Source: Terriglobus roseus DSM 18391 (lineage in GTDB: Bacteria; Acidobacteriota; Terriglobia; Terriglobales; Acidobacteriaceae). From it: 64,000 nt of DNA. A program made the translations under genes and the position numbers. The stretch spans positions 2,170,001-2,234,000 of the forward strand of contig NC_018014.1 of NCBI RefSeq assembly GCF_000265425.1, read 5' to 3'. Below, one piece after another: positions 52,569-61,360 of the stretch (positions are counted from its first letter, which is position 1; every line of letters begins with the position of its first letter). Under the pieces are notes generated by a model. It searched no databases, was not told where the DNA came from, and saw nothing but the letters and a program-made list of their open reading frames with translations.

Positions 52569-54593
52569 ATGGACGCGATCGAGGACAAGCCGAAGCGGAA
52601 CGGGAAGCCACTGCGTGTGGCGTCGCGGTCCCGCGCCTCGGATGCGTCCGAGGTTCGCCTTGATGAAGGTGATGACGCCGCCCTGCTATCCGACCAGTTC
52701 GAGGGGGACTATCGCCCCAGCCCGAACGCGCCGCAGAGTGCGCCGCAAGTAGAGATCCCTGACCGCGGTCCCACCACCAACGGCGAGATGAATATCCCGC
52801 CCACGTCACCCTCACATCCTGAGAACCGCATCCGCGTATCGAGCGAGCATGTGGACTTTCTGCTGAGACTGGCCGAGGCGTTGAACAATACGCTGGATCT
52901 GCAGACGCTAATGCTGCGTGTGGCCGAGCTGGTACGGGCCGTCGTGGATTACCGCATCTTCGCGATCCTGCTGATCAACGACCGGACCCAGGAGCTGTGG
53001 ATGCGCTTCCAGGTCGGCCATGCCCCGGAGATCGAGCGCATGCGCGTCAAGCTGGGCCGCGGCGTTGTCGGTCAGGCTGCACAGACGCGAACGTCGATCC
53101 TGGTCGATGATGTAAGCCACCTGCCGCACTACATCAGCGCGAACCCGGCGGTTAAAAGCGAGCTGGCGGTGCCGCTGATCGTGAAGAACCGCGTCATCGG
53201 CGTCATCGATCTTGAGAGTGAACAGCTTGCGGCGTTCACACAGGATCAACGGCGTTTGTTGGAGCTGGTGGCGTCGCGCATGGCGGTTGCGATCGAGAAT
53301 GCCCGGCTGTACACACGCCTTTCGCGGCAGGCGCAGACGCTGACCGTGCTGAGCGAGATCAGCCGCGAATTCACGGCCATTCTTGACCTGGACACGCTGC
53401 TGCAGCGCATCGGCGTGCTGCTGAAGCGTGTGGTCGACTTCCAGATGTTTACGGTGCTGCTGTGGAGCGAGAGCCGGCAGCAGTTTGTGCATCGTCTGTC
53501 GACGCGCTTTGGCGAGCGCGTAAACCGCGACCGCAATGCCGTTATGGGGCAAGGCATCTTCGGCATAGCGGCGGAGCAGAAGGAGCCAATCCTGGTGGGC
53601 GATGTCCGGAAGGATGCGCGCTACCTGGGTGATAGTACTGCCTCGCCGGAGCGAGGAGCGGACACGCGCGAGGTGCGGTCGATGCTGGCCGTCCCGCTGA
53701 TGTACAAGGAAAAGGTTGTTGGCGTGATGGCGTTGGAGCATACACGCCTCAACTACTACAACGAGGATCATCAGCGGACGCTGACGACTCTGGCCGGCCA
53801 GATTGCGATCGCGATCTCAAATGCGCGTTTGTACGAGCGCATCTTCGAAGAAGAACAACGCATGGAGCGGGATCTGCAGATGGCGCGTGAGGTGCAGATG
53901 CGTCTGCTGCCACCCCCTCCGCAGCCGTTGCCGCATGCAGAGTTTGCAGCGCGCTTTCTGCCCGCGCGGTCGATCGGCGGCGATGTCTATGACTTCATCA
54001 ACTATGGCGATAACTGCGTGGCCATTGCTGTAGGCGACGTCAGTGGTAAGGCAGCTCCCGCGGCTCTCTATGCCGCGCTGGTCAGCGGCATCCTGCGGTC
54101 ACTTGCAGCGCAACACCTGCAGCCGGCGGCGATGCTGGCGGCGCTGAACGACCAGTTGCAGGAGCGCAAGCTGGACTCGCAGTACGTAACGATGCTGTTT
54201 GCCGTGTGGAACGACGAAGGACGGACGCTAAGCATTGCCAATGCGGGATCGGTGCAGCCGATGCTTGTCTCCTGCGATGGGGACCGGATGCGTGCGCGTG
54301 TCATCGAAGCAGAGGGATTCCCGCTGGGGCTGTTTCCGAATGCAGAGTATGAGGAGTTCACTATCTCGACACGCCCGGGCGACCTTTTGGTTTTCTTCTC
54401 GGACGGTATTGTGGACGCGGAGAATAAGAGCGACGAGATGTTTGGCACGGAGCGCCTGAGCGAAGTACTGGAAACATTGACGCAGCCGGATGCTGAAGCC
54501 GCCGTGGTGGCCGTGCTGGACGCTGTCGCGAAGTTCCAGGATGGCAAAGAACACTTCGACGATGAGACGTTGGTCGTTCTGCGCGTCCTTTGA
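52569..54593 (+). CDS. GAF-GAF-SpoIIE-type PP2C phosphatase (RsbU-like)
   Basis: A 674-residue soluble signalling protein: about 90 residues of disordered charged leader, GAF domain 1 (about 100-245), GAF domain 2 (about 268-420), a helical linker, and a SpoIIE/PP2C domain (about 450-674). The metal-binding Asp motifs are IGGDVYDF, GDVSGKAAPAALYAAL and FSDGIVDAENK. Such proteins sense small molecules through GAF domains and dephosphorylate anti-anti-sigma factors. No STAS or anti-sigma gene is adjacent. A TACAAA box ends 7 bp before the ATG; AAAGG is also there, so a leader is unclear. Confidence 0.93.
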   Translation: MDAIEDKPKRNGKPLRVASRSRASDASEVRLDEGDDAALLSDQFEGDYRPSPNAPQSAPQVEIPDRGPTTNGEMNIPPTSPSHPENRIRVSSEHVDFLLRLAEALNNTLDLQTLMLRVAELVRAVVDYRIFAILLINDRTQELWMRFQVGHAPEIERMRVKLGRGVVGQAAQTRTSILVDDVSHLPHYISANPAVKSELAVPLIVKNRVIGVIDLESEQLAAFTQDQRRLLELVASRMAVAIENARLYTRLSRQAQTLTVLSEISREFTAILDLDTLLQRIGVLLKRVVDFQMFTVLLWSESRQQFVHRLSTRFGERVNRDRNAVMGQGIFGIAAEQKEPILVGDVRKDARYLGDSTASPERGADTREVRSMLAVPLMYKEKVVGVMALEHTRLNYYNEDHQRTLTTLAGQIAIAISNARLYERIFEEEQRMERDLQMAREVQMRLLPPPPQPLPHAEFAARFLPARSIGGDVYDFINYGDNCVAIAVGDVSGKAAPAALYAALVSGILRSLAAQHLQPAAMLAALNDQLQERKLDSQYVTMLFAVWNDEGRTLSIANAGSVQPMLVSCDGDRMRARVIEAEGFPLGLFPNAEYEEFTISTRPGDLLVFFSDGIVDAENKSDEMFGTERLSEVLETLTQPDAEAAVVAVLDAVAKFQDGKEHFDDETLVVLRVL

Positions 54594-54608
54594 TCGCCTG
54601 CTTCGCTC

Positions 54609-54614
54609 TAGAAT
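54609..54614 (+). promoter_or_regulatory. Candidate -10 box (TAGAAT) directly before the aroA start
   Basis: TAGAAT matches five of six consensus bases and ends 6 bp before ATG 54621. Another candidate for leaderless transcription; no Shine-Dalgarno sequence lies in between. Confidence 0.45.
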
Positions 54615-54620
54615 GAATGC

Positions 54621-55919
54621 ATGTCTTCGAATTCCACTACACAGACCGTGCTGCCTGCGCGCACGGTGCGCGGCAGCGTCCGTCTGCCCGGCGACAAGAG
54701 CATCTCGCACCGCTATGCCATGCTGGCCGGCCTTGCGAAGGGAACTTCGCGCCTCGCGAACTTCTCCACCGGCGCTGACCCGCATAGCTCGCTTGCCTGC
54801 ATGGAAGCGCTTGGCGCGACGGTCGTGAAGCGTGATGACGGCGTCATTGAAGTCACGGGTGTTGGCGGCACATTTCAGCAGCCGACGCGCGACTTGGATT
54901 GCGGCAACAGTGGATCCACCATGCGAATGCTGGCGGGGCTGGTGGCGTCGCATCCTGGTACGTACACGTTCGTGGGTGACGCATCGCTGACGAAGCGGCC
55001 GATGCAGCGCATCAAGGGACCTCTGGAACAGATGGGCGCACGCATCGAGCTCATCGATGGGCACGCACCGATGGTCGTCCACGGCGGGCCGTTGAAGGCG
55101 ATTGAGTTCAGCACCCCGATTGCATCGGCCCAGGTGAAGACTGCTGTGTTGTTTGCGGGATTGGGCGCGGAAGGCACCACGACTTTGCAGGAGGCGGTTC
55201 GCACGCGCGACCACTCGGAGCATGCACTGCGCGCGTTCGGTGCGGAGCTTGAGCGTGGGCGGGACAGCATCTCGATCCGTGGCGGACAGTCGCTCACAGC
55301 GATTGAAGCGACGGTGCCCGGCGATCTTTCATCAGCCGCCTTCTTCCTTTGCGCGGCGCTGCTGTTTCCGGATTCACAGCTGGTGCTGGATGACGTCGGC
55401 ATGAATCCCTCGCGGTCGACTCTGCTGGATGTGCTGACCGGCATGGGATTGAAGATCACGGTGCTGAACCTAGAAGAGAAGCATGGCGAGATGATCGGCA
55501 CGCTGCAAGTGAACGGCGCTGAGGTCCTGAAGGGTGCAGAAATCACCGGCACACTGCCGGCCCTCATCATTGATGAACTGCCAGTGCTTGCCGCCATCGC
55601 TCCGTTCACGCGCGATGGTGTGACGATCCGTGATGCGAAGGAACTACGCGTCAAAGAGTCCGACCGCATTGCCTTGGTGGTACAGAACCTAAGGGCGATG
55701 GGCGCGGAGGTTGAGGAGTTTGAGGATGGCATGCACGTTCCCGGCGGCCAGACGCTGCGTGGTGGCGTGGTCGATTCGGCCGACGATCATCGCATCGCCA
55801 TGGCTTTTGCTGTGGCTGCGCTGCGCGCAGAGGGCGAGACGACGATCCACGGCGCAGAGGCTGCGGCTATCTCGTTCCCGGAGTTCTTCACGCTTCTGAA
55901 CGAAATTGCCGCGCGTTAA
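54621..55919 (+). CDS. aroA: 5-enolpyruvylshikimate-3-phosphate synthase
   Basis: Sixth step of the shikimate pathway: transfers enolpyruvyl from PEP to shikimate-3-phosphate. The 432-residue two-lobe protein has LPGDKSISHRYAMLAGLA (about 15-32), the active-site loop DCGNSGSTMRMLAGL, SAQVKTAVLFAGL (a class II-type motif), RDHSEHALRAFG, LPALIIDELPVLAA and RVKESDRIALV. SAQVK in place of SSQFL points to a class II enzyme. The start codon is directly behind a -10 box. Confidence 0.95.
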   Translation: MSSNSTTQTVLPARTVRGSVRLPGDKSISHRYAMLAGLAKGTSRLANFSTGADPHSSLACMEALGATVVKRDDGVIEVTGVGGTFQQPTRDLDCGNSGSTMRMLAGLVASHPGTYTFVGDASLTKRPMQRIKGPLEQMGARIELIDGHAPMVVHGGPLKAIEFSTPIASAQVKTAVLFAGLGAEGTTTLQEAVRTRDHSEHALRAFGAELERGRDSISIRGGQSLTAIEATVPGDLSSAAFFLCAALLFPDSQLVLDDVGMNPSRSTLLDVLTGMGLKITVLNLEEKHGEMIGTLQVNGAEVLKGAEITGTLPALIIDELPVLAAIAPFTRDGVTIRDAKELRVKESDRIALVVQNLRAMGAEVEEFEDGMHVPGGQTLRGGVVDSADDHRIAMAFAVAALRAEGETTIHGAEAAAISFPEFFTLLNEIAAR

Positions 55920-55930
55920 GAAAAGGTCGC

Positions 55931-57034
55931 ATGGAAACGTCGCAGCCAGTAGAGATCTTCATTGCAGAGGTGGAAGCGTTCGGCGGTGCCGAACGCAGCG
56001 ACCTCGCGCTTTCGCGATGGCTCTATGAGCATGGTATTGCGAACCGCGTGCTGACCTATGAGGATCGCGTTGGGCTGGAAAAGCATGTGCAACATCCTCT
56101 TGAAGTCATCCAATTAAAGCCGCAGGGCGGTGTGCGCGCTAAGATCGCGGCATTGAAACAGCATTTTGCAGACAAGAAACAGCAGCCGAAGTTGATCGTC
56201 TCTGGCTACCAGCCGGCGCTGCATGTCACTCTCGCTGGTGTGCGTGGTTTCAACTGCCTCATGCATGACACCGCGGCGTTGTTGAGCGATGCGGGACATC
56301 GCTCGCTCAAGGGAAAGCTTCGACTCGCAATTTCGGAGTACGTCATCGGCATCGGGCTGCGGTCGGGTGGCGCCACAATCGTAACCAGTGAATTCCTGCA
56401 GGCGGAATGTCGTAAAGACTTTCGCATGAAAGCTCAAATTGCGCGCATGGGCGGTCTGCCTGCGAAGGACGGTTTTCATGAGCGGCCGTTTCATGGCGTG
56501 TTGAACATGCTTTCCGTCTGCCGTATCGAAGCCAACAAACGCATCGACTGGATGCTGGAAGCCCTCGCTGTCCTTGAGAGGGAATCGCCTCCACTTTCCG
56601 CCAAGGCTGACTGGCGCCTGGACCTCGCAGGGAAAGGATCACTGATCGAGTCGCTGCGGCAGCGTGCGCAGGTGCTGGGCCTTGCAGAGCGTGTGCGCTT
56701 CCTGGGCTATGTCTCCGATGATGAGTTGCAGCTGCTGATGCGCGAAGCGCACCTTTTCCTGATGCCAGCGGTGCAGGGTTTCGGGATACCTGCGGTTGAG
56801 GCGCTACAGGCTGGCATACCGGTGTTGCTGCACCGCGAGAGTGGCGTGAGTGACATCCTGCGCGAGACACCGTGGGCTACAGTGTTCGATGGTGGCCCGG
56901 ATGCGATGGTGCCCGCGTTGCGTGACGCCATTGAAGGTCTGGTTGCAGGGAGACAGATCGATCAACCACTACCGCCCATCTCCACGGAAGACGAGTGGGC
57001 TGCAAAGGTTGCGGGTCTCTGCGGTTGGGCCTGA
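55931..57034 (+). CDS. Family 4-type glycosyltransferase (GT-B)
   Basis: A 367-residue GT-B glycosyltransferase: N-terminal AEVEAFGGAERSDLALSRW, and C-terminal LAGKGSLIESLRQRAQVLGL, VRFLGYVSDDELQLLMREAH and FGIPAVEALQAGIPVLLHRE, the Glu-rich nucleotide-sugar-binding end of GT4. No membrane helix. It starts 11 bp after aroA with AAAAGG upstream. The acceptor is unknown, and no polysaccharide operon accompanies it. Its stop abuts the convergent repair gene without a gap. Confidence 0.88.
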   Translation: METSQPVEIFIAEVEAFGGAERSDLALSRWLYEHGIANRVLTYEDRVGLEKHVQHPLEVIQLKPQGGVRAKIAALKQHFADKKQQPKLIVSGYQPALHVTLAGVRGFNCLMHDTAALLSDAGHRSLKGKLRLAISEYVIGIGLRSGGATIVTSEFLQAECRKDFRMKAQIARMGGLPAKDGFHERPFHGVLNMLSVCRIEANKRIDWMLEALAVLERESPPLSAKADWRLDLAGKGSLIESLRQRAQVLGLAERVRFLGYVSDDELQLLMREAHLFLMPAVQGFGIPAVEALQAGIPVLLHRESGVSDILRETPWATVFDGGPDAMVPALRDAIEGLVAGRQIDQPLPPISTEDEWAAKVAGLCGWA

Positions 57035-58465
57035 TCAGGCCTTGCTGAGAGCGATCTGGTTTGCTGTGATCAGGTCATCGCGCAGATGCTTGTAGAGCTG
57101 CTCCCGTGTGGCTTCGTCTCGTGCGCGCAACACGGCCGATGGATGGAAGGTTGCCATCACTTGCTCGGCATAGGGCGTCGACAGAATCTTGCCGCGATCG
57201 CGCATGAGTGCAAAGGTTCCGCCCAGCAACGACTTCGATGCGGACGCACCGAGGCAAAGAACTATTTTGGGTTTGAGAGCGTCCAGTTCCGCAAGGAGCC
57301 ATGGCTTGCACGCGACGATCTCACTCATCCGCGGGTTCTGGTGCAGTCGCAGCTTGCCGCGCTGCACGAACTTGAAATGCTTTACGGCATTCGTCAAGTA
57401 GACATCGGCATCGTGGATGCCGGCTTCAGCGAGTGCTCGTCGCAGCACTCCGCCAGCGGGCCCGACGAATGGCTCGCCCTGCAGATCTTCCTGGTCGCCT
57501 GGCTGTTCACCTACCAGCACGAGGGAAGCGTGCAGGCTTCCTCGCCCCGGCACGACCTGCGTGGCGTGGCAGTACAGGTCACAGCCTTTGCAGGTGGGTA
57601 GTGCCGCGTTGATCGCCGTGAGCGTGTGTGAGGCAGGGACGAAAGGTGCGGCGCTTGGCTTGCCGGTCTGTAGAGCCACCATCCCCTCAACGCGCTTCGC
57701 TGCGGTTGCCATCAAATTGGGAAGCAAGTCCACCTCGGGCAGGTTGCCCCAATAGCGTACCGGCATGTGGCCACGCATGGCATCAGGATTCAACCGCGCC
57801 GGATTGAAGATGTTGGCGTAATAACTCTTCCAGAGCACTTCAAGTTCATCGCCGGCGGGTGCGTGGTCCCGCGTGACCGCTGGGCCATATTGCAGCTGCT
57901 TCGTTGCGGGATCCCATGACGCGGAACCGTCGGGAGTGAGGATGGACCAGCGCATGATGGCGAAGCGTTCTGCAAAGAACGGGGCTGCAAGTTCGAGGAT
58001 GCGATGCTGCGGTTCATACCAGGCGATGAAGTGCTCTTCGCTATCCTGCTGAATGCTGCGAAAGCGAACAAAGGCGTGCATCTTGTGTTCATCGCGACGC
58101 ACCTGCTGCTCCATGCGCAGCAGTTCGTTAACGTCGCGGTCGACTTCAACCTTCAGCAAATCGCGATTGGATTGAAGCCGCCAAAGCAGGCGGTAGAGCA
58201 GATTCCAGCGTTGCGGGTCGCGATGGTACGAAGCGAGCAGCGCCTTCTGCAGGAAGGTCTTTGGAACGTGCGGAGCCTTGGCTTCGACATTGAGATCAAG
58301 TGGTTTAGATACCGTCTGGAAGAGGTCATTCGAAGAGGGAACGGTCGCATCTTCGAAGTCGATCTCATCGGGGGTAACCCCTTGGGACAATGCTGCACGT
58401 GCAAGGTCTCGCCACGCGTTGAATTCGGGCTCGACACGCAGGCGCCTTGTCGCAGAGGCGATCAC
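57035..58465 (-). CDS. DUF4130-UdgX fused uracil-DNA-binding protein
   Basis: A 476-residue fusion. The N-terminal half (about 1-240) is the DUF4130 domain linked in databases to a 'putative DNA metabolism protein'; the C-terminal half is a UdgX-type family-4-like uracil-DNA glycosylase with LVGEQPGDQEDLQGEPFVGP, Fe-S-type Cys pair CKGC, and ATFHPSAVLRA. The region around the expected active loop reads GKLRLHQNP, with His375 at the position of the covalent His in mycobacterial UdgX (KRRIH). GTG 58465 overlaps the radical SAM stop by 4 bp; TTG 58477 is an alternative. Likely partner of the radical SAM gene. Confidence 0.88.
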   Translation of the reverse strand: MIASATRRLRVEPEFNAWRDLARAALSQGVTPDEIDFEDATVPSSNDLFQTVSKPLDLNVEAKAPHVPKTFLQKALLASYHRDPQRWNLLYRLLWRLQSNRDLLKVEVDRDVNELLRMEQQVRRDEHKMHAFVRFRSIQQDSEEHFIAWYEPQHRILELAAPFFAERFAIMRWSILTPDGSASWDPATKQLQYGPAVTRDHAPAGDELEVLWKSYYANIFNPARLNPDAMRGHMPVRYWGNLPEVDLLPNLMATAAKRVEGMVALQTGKPSAAPFVPASHTLTAINAALPTCKGCDLYCHATQVVPGRGSLHASLVLVGEQPGDQEDLQGEPFVGPAGGVLRRALAEAGIHDADVYLTNAVKHFKFVQRGKLRLHQNPRMSEIVACKPWLLAELDALKPKIVLCLGASASKSLLGGTFALMRDRGKILSTPYAEQVMATFHPSAVLRARDEATREQLYKHLRDDLITANQIALSKA

Positions 58466-59733
58466 AAGGCGCCCCAAAGTGCGCTGCGGCCGGCTTCCTC
58501 GAACAATCCCATTTGCTGGGCAGGTGGTTGCGTGGCACTCGTCACCGTCGTCGCGACATCTCCGAGGAGATTAGGAACGCTGGGTAAATGGTCCGCTGCG
58601 ATGAGATAGTTCGCGGCATCTTTCAGTCGCACATGGAGCTTGCGAAGATCCTCGATGCCAAGACGGTGATAGCGGCGGATGCTGAGGATGCGATCGACGT
58701 TGCGATAACCGAGGCCAGGGACGCGCAGCAGCGTCTCGCGGGGTGCGGCATTCACGTCAACGGGAAAGAACTCCGGGTTGCGACGCGCCCAGCCCAGCTT
58801 CGGATCCACGGCTAGATCGAGTTCCGGCTCCGTCTCCGTTGTGATTTCATCCGCGGCGAAGCCGTAGTGCCGCATCAACCAGTCGGCCTGATAGAGCCGG
58901 TGCTCGCGGATCATCGGTGAAGCTCTTAACGGTAGCCGCGTGTCTGCTTCGGGGTAGGGTGAAAAGCCGGTGTAATAGACGCGGCGCAGCTTGTAGCTGG
59001 TGTAGAGGCCGCTGGCGCGCGTGATGATTTCGCGGTCGGTCGAAGGCGTAGCTCCGATGACCATCTGCGTACTTTGCCCGGCGGGTGCAAACTTTGGCGC
59101 AGAGTGAAAGCGTGCGCGATCCTCATCCGCCTCCTGCTTGCGCTCGTGAATCTGCGTCATCGTTGTTTCGATGACCGCGGACTTCTTCTCCGGCGCAAGC
59201 TGCACAAGGTCCTGCTGCGTGGGCAGCTCGATGTTTGCAGAGAGTCGGTCGGCATAGAGGCCTGCCTCATCGACGAGTCGCTGCGCACAGCCGGGGATGG
59301 CCTTGATGTGGATGTAGCCACCGAAGTGGTGGACGGACCGCAGCGTCTTCGCGACGGCGATCAATTGCTCCATGGTGTAGTCCGGCGATTGGATGATGCC
59401 GGACGACAGGAACAGGCCTTCAATGTAATTCCGCTTGTAGAAATCGAGCGTGAGTGTGACGATCTCCTCCGGCGTGAAACGCGCGCGGCGGATGTCGCTG
59501 CTGACGCGGTTGACGCAGAAGACACAGTCGTACGTGCAGAAGTTTGTGAGCAGCAGCTTTAGCAGGCTGACGCAGCGTCCGTCCGGAGTGTAGCTGTGGC
59601 AGATTCCGTTACCGTCGGAGTGACCCACGCCCTGACCGTTGCCCGCGCGCTTGGCACCGGACGAGGCACATGAGGCGTCGTACTTCGCCGCGTCGGCTAG
59701 GATTTCGAGCTTTTGCTGAACGGTCATCGACAC
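58462..59733 (-). CDS. Putative DNA modification/repair radical SAM protein
   Basis: A 423-residue radical SAM protein of the family paired with DUF4130-UdgX proteins (TIGR03916 type). The cluster motif is C66-TYD-C70-VF-C73, followed by GLFLSSGIIQSPDYTMEQL and YIHIKAIPGCAQRLV. Residues 328-375 have a helix-hairpin-helix look (VNAAPRETLLRVPGLGYRNV), as in DNA-binding proteins. The C-terminus overlaps the UdgX start (GTGA). The family is known, its reaction is not. A role in DNA repair or base modification is inferred from the partner and the HhH domain. Confidence 0.88.
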   Translation of the reverse strand: MSMTVQQKLEILADAAKYDASCASSGAKRAGNGQGVGHSDGNGICHSYTPDGRCVSLLKLLLTNFCTYDCVFCVNRVSSDIRRARFTPEEIVTLTLDFYKRNYIEGLFLSSGIIQSPDYTMEQLIAVAKTLRSVHHFGGYIHIKAIPGCAQRLVDEAGLYADRLSANIELPTQQDLVQLAPEKKSAVIETTMTQIHERKQEADEDRARFHSAPKFAPAGQSTQMVIGATPSTDREIITRASGLYTSYKLRRVYYTGFSPYPEADTRLPLRASPMIREHRLYQADWLMRHYGFAADEITTETEPELDLAVDPKLGWARRNPEFFPVDVNAAPRETLLRVPGLGYRNVDRILSIRRYHRLGIEDLRKLHVRLKDAANYLIAADHLPSVPNLLGDVATTVTSATQPPAQQMGLFEEAGRSALWGAL

Positions 59734-59847
59734 CTTTCTATCCTAGCGAATAGGAAGCGAAGACCTTTCGGGTGGTTGCGTGTGGTGAAGCCTGTAGTGA
59801 GAGGTGTTTACGGCATGCATCTTTGTTCGGACCAGTGTGGAGGAGCA

Positions 59848-59883
59848 CGGAAAAGCGGATGCGATCAGGATCGCATCCGCTTT
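59848..59883 (-). terminator. Rho-independent terminator after hpt
   Basis: A 14-bp perfect stem, AAAGCGGATGCGAT (59852-59865) with ATCGCATCCGCTTT (59870-59883), around a 4-base loop. On the minus strand TTTTCC follows. It ends the hpt transcript 20 bp after the stop codon. Confidence 0.75.
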
Positions 59884-59901
59884 GCTGACCTTACTGGCTT
59901 A

Positions 59902-60459
59902 CTAAACCTTATCTTCCGGGAACAAGCGAATGTCAGCGACATTGCGGTACTTCTCCGCGTAGTCCATGCCGTAACCAATGACGAAGCGATTGGGAATTTT
60001 GAAGCAGACGTAGTCGGCTTCAATGGGCACCAGGCGGCGCTCCGGCTTATCGAGGCATGTCGCGATCTTCAGCGATGCGGGCTTGTGCTGCAGCATCAGT
60101 TTGCGCAGATAGCTCAGCGTCAGGCCTGTGTCGAGGATGTCTTCGACGACGATGACGTGCTTGCCTTCAATTGGTACATCCAGATCCTTGATGAGCTTAA
60201 CGGCACCGCTGCTGGTCTTGCCCTTGCCGTAACTGGAGACGGCGACGAAGTCGAAGGTGTTATCGACTTCGATGGCGCGAGCGAGATCTGCAAGGAAGAT
60301 GGCCGCGCCCTTCAACACACCCACAAGGACGATGCTTTCTCCTTTGTAGTCTTCACTGATCTGCTTGCCGATGGCGATGACGCGCTCGCGTATCTGCTCG
60401 ACGGAGAAGAGAACTTGGCAGGAGGACGCGGGGACGAAGGGAAGGGTGGGAGTCGCCAT
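59902..60459 (-). CDS. hpt: Hypoxanthine phosphoribosyltransferase
   Basis: Purine salvage: hypoxanthine or guanine plus PRPP to the nucleotide. From ATG 60459 (AAGG 4 bp upstream) the protein is 185 residues, normal for Hpt; the frame opens to 60519 and would add 20 Arg-rich residues. The PRPP motif VIVVEDILDTGLTL, VGVLKGAAIFLADL and the substrate loop VAVSSYGKG are present. Divergent from lgt with about 60 bp between starts, so their promoters are close or overlapping. Confidence 0.94.
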   Translation of the reverse strand: MATPTLPFVPASSCQVLFSVEQIRERVIAIGKQISEDYKGESIVLVGVLKGAAIFLADLARAIEVDNTFDFVAVSSYGKGKTSSGAVKLIKDLDVPIEGKHVIVVEDILDTGLTLSYLRKLMLQHKPASLKIATCLDKPERRLVPIEADYVCFKIPNRFVIGYGMDYAEKYRNVADIRLFPEDKV

Positions 60460-60501
60460 GTACCTTAGCCTATCGCGTACGGTCGCGAGCGCAAACCCCG
60501 G

Positions 60502-60507
60502 TATACT
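60502..60507 (+). promoter_or_regulatory. Candidate -10 box (TATACT) before lgt
   Basis: TATACT ends 11 bp before ATG 60519 in the narrow hpt-lgt gap. If used with a normal distance to the start site, the message would begin in or after GGAAG (60509-60513), trimming the ribosome site. Confidence 0.4.
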
Positions 60508-60518
60508 TGGAAGACGCA

Positions 60519-61349
60519 ATGTTTCCGTATCTGCACATCGGTTCGCTCACTCTCGGCACGTTCGGCATCCTGATGTGGTTCGCTGCGGTGACTGCGGCGT
60601 ACGTGCTGCATCGCTCGTTCCTGCGAGCTGGTGTGTCGGCTGATGCCATCGTCGTTGTCTCAACCGTGATGATCGCCGGTGTAGTCGGCGCCAAGCTCTG
60701 GCACGAGTTACAACACCCCTTCCAGCTTCGTATGGCCATGCAGGAGGTCATCCTGCCGGGCTGGTCTCAGCCGCTGGAAGTCCTAACGCGCTTCTTCCAC
60801 TGGTTTCAGGCCGGCTTTGCGTGGTTTGGCGGCTTGCTCTTCGGCATCGGCGCGCTGATGTGGCAGGGTCGTACGCACAAGACCGGTGCCGTGCGGATGC
60901 TGGATCTTGCAGCACCTGCTGCGGCGATCGGTTACGGCGTGGGACGTATCGGCTGCCTCACCTCAGGTGACGGCGACTATGGTGTAGCAACAACGCTGCC
61001 GTGGGGCATCCACATCCACGACGACGCCCTGGATCCGCCACAGCCGAATCCGCCGGGTCTGCTGGTGCACCCGACGCCCATCTACGAGTTGCTTTTCTCG
61101 TTGGCGCTGGGATGGTACCTGTGGGTCCGTGGACGTAAGGGCGATTTGCCCATCGGACAGCTCACGGGTGAATACCTGGTTCTGAGTGGTGTTGGTCGCT
61201 TTCTGGTGGAACTCTTGCGCCGAAACGAGCGTCTGTATCTGGGCATGAGCAATGCTCAGGTGGCATCGCTGGGCACTATTGTGGTCGGGGCGATTGTGAT
61301 CGCAATTTCACGGAGCCGCAGGTCCGCTGTGGTCGAGCAGACGGCTTAG
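60519..61349 (+). CDS. lgt: Prolipoprotein diacylglyceryl transferase
   Basis: First step of lipoprotein maturation: adds diacylglycerol to the lipobox Cys in the inner membrane. From ATG 60519 (GGAAG 5 bp upstream) the protein is 276 residues with about seven membrane helices. The WFGGLLFG segment, GYGVGRIGCLTSGDGDYG in place of the usual GR.GNF.N signature, HPTPIYELL, and GEYLVLSGVGRFLVELLRRN identify the family. The signature is divergent (Cys-Leu-Thr-Ser where Asn-Phe is common). The frame opens to TTG 60507. The GH10 lipoprotein at 21112 is a predicted client. Confidence 0.92.
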   Translation: MFPYLHIGSLTLGTFGILMWFAAVTAAYVLHRSFLRAGVSADAIVVVSTVMIAGVVGAKLWHELQHPFQLRMAMQEVILPGWSQPLEVLTRFFHWFQAGFAWFGGLLFGIGALMWQGRTHKTGAVRMLDLAAPAAAIGYGVGRIGCLTSGDGDYGVATTLPWGIHIHDDALDPPQPNPPGLLVHPTPIYELLFSLALGWYLWVRGRKGDLPIGQLTGEYLVLSGVGRFLVELLRRNERLYLGMSNAQVASLGTIVVGAIVIAISRSRRSAVVEQTA

Positions 61350-61360
61350 ATCTTCCGCGG

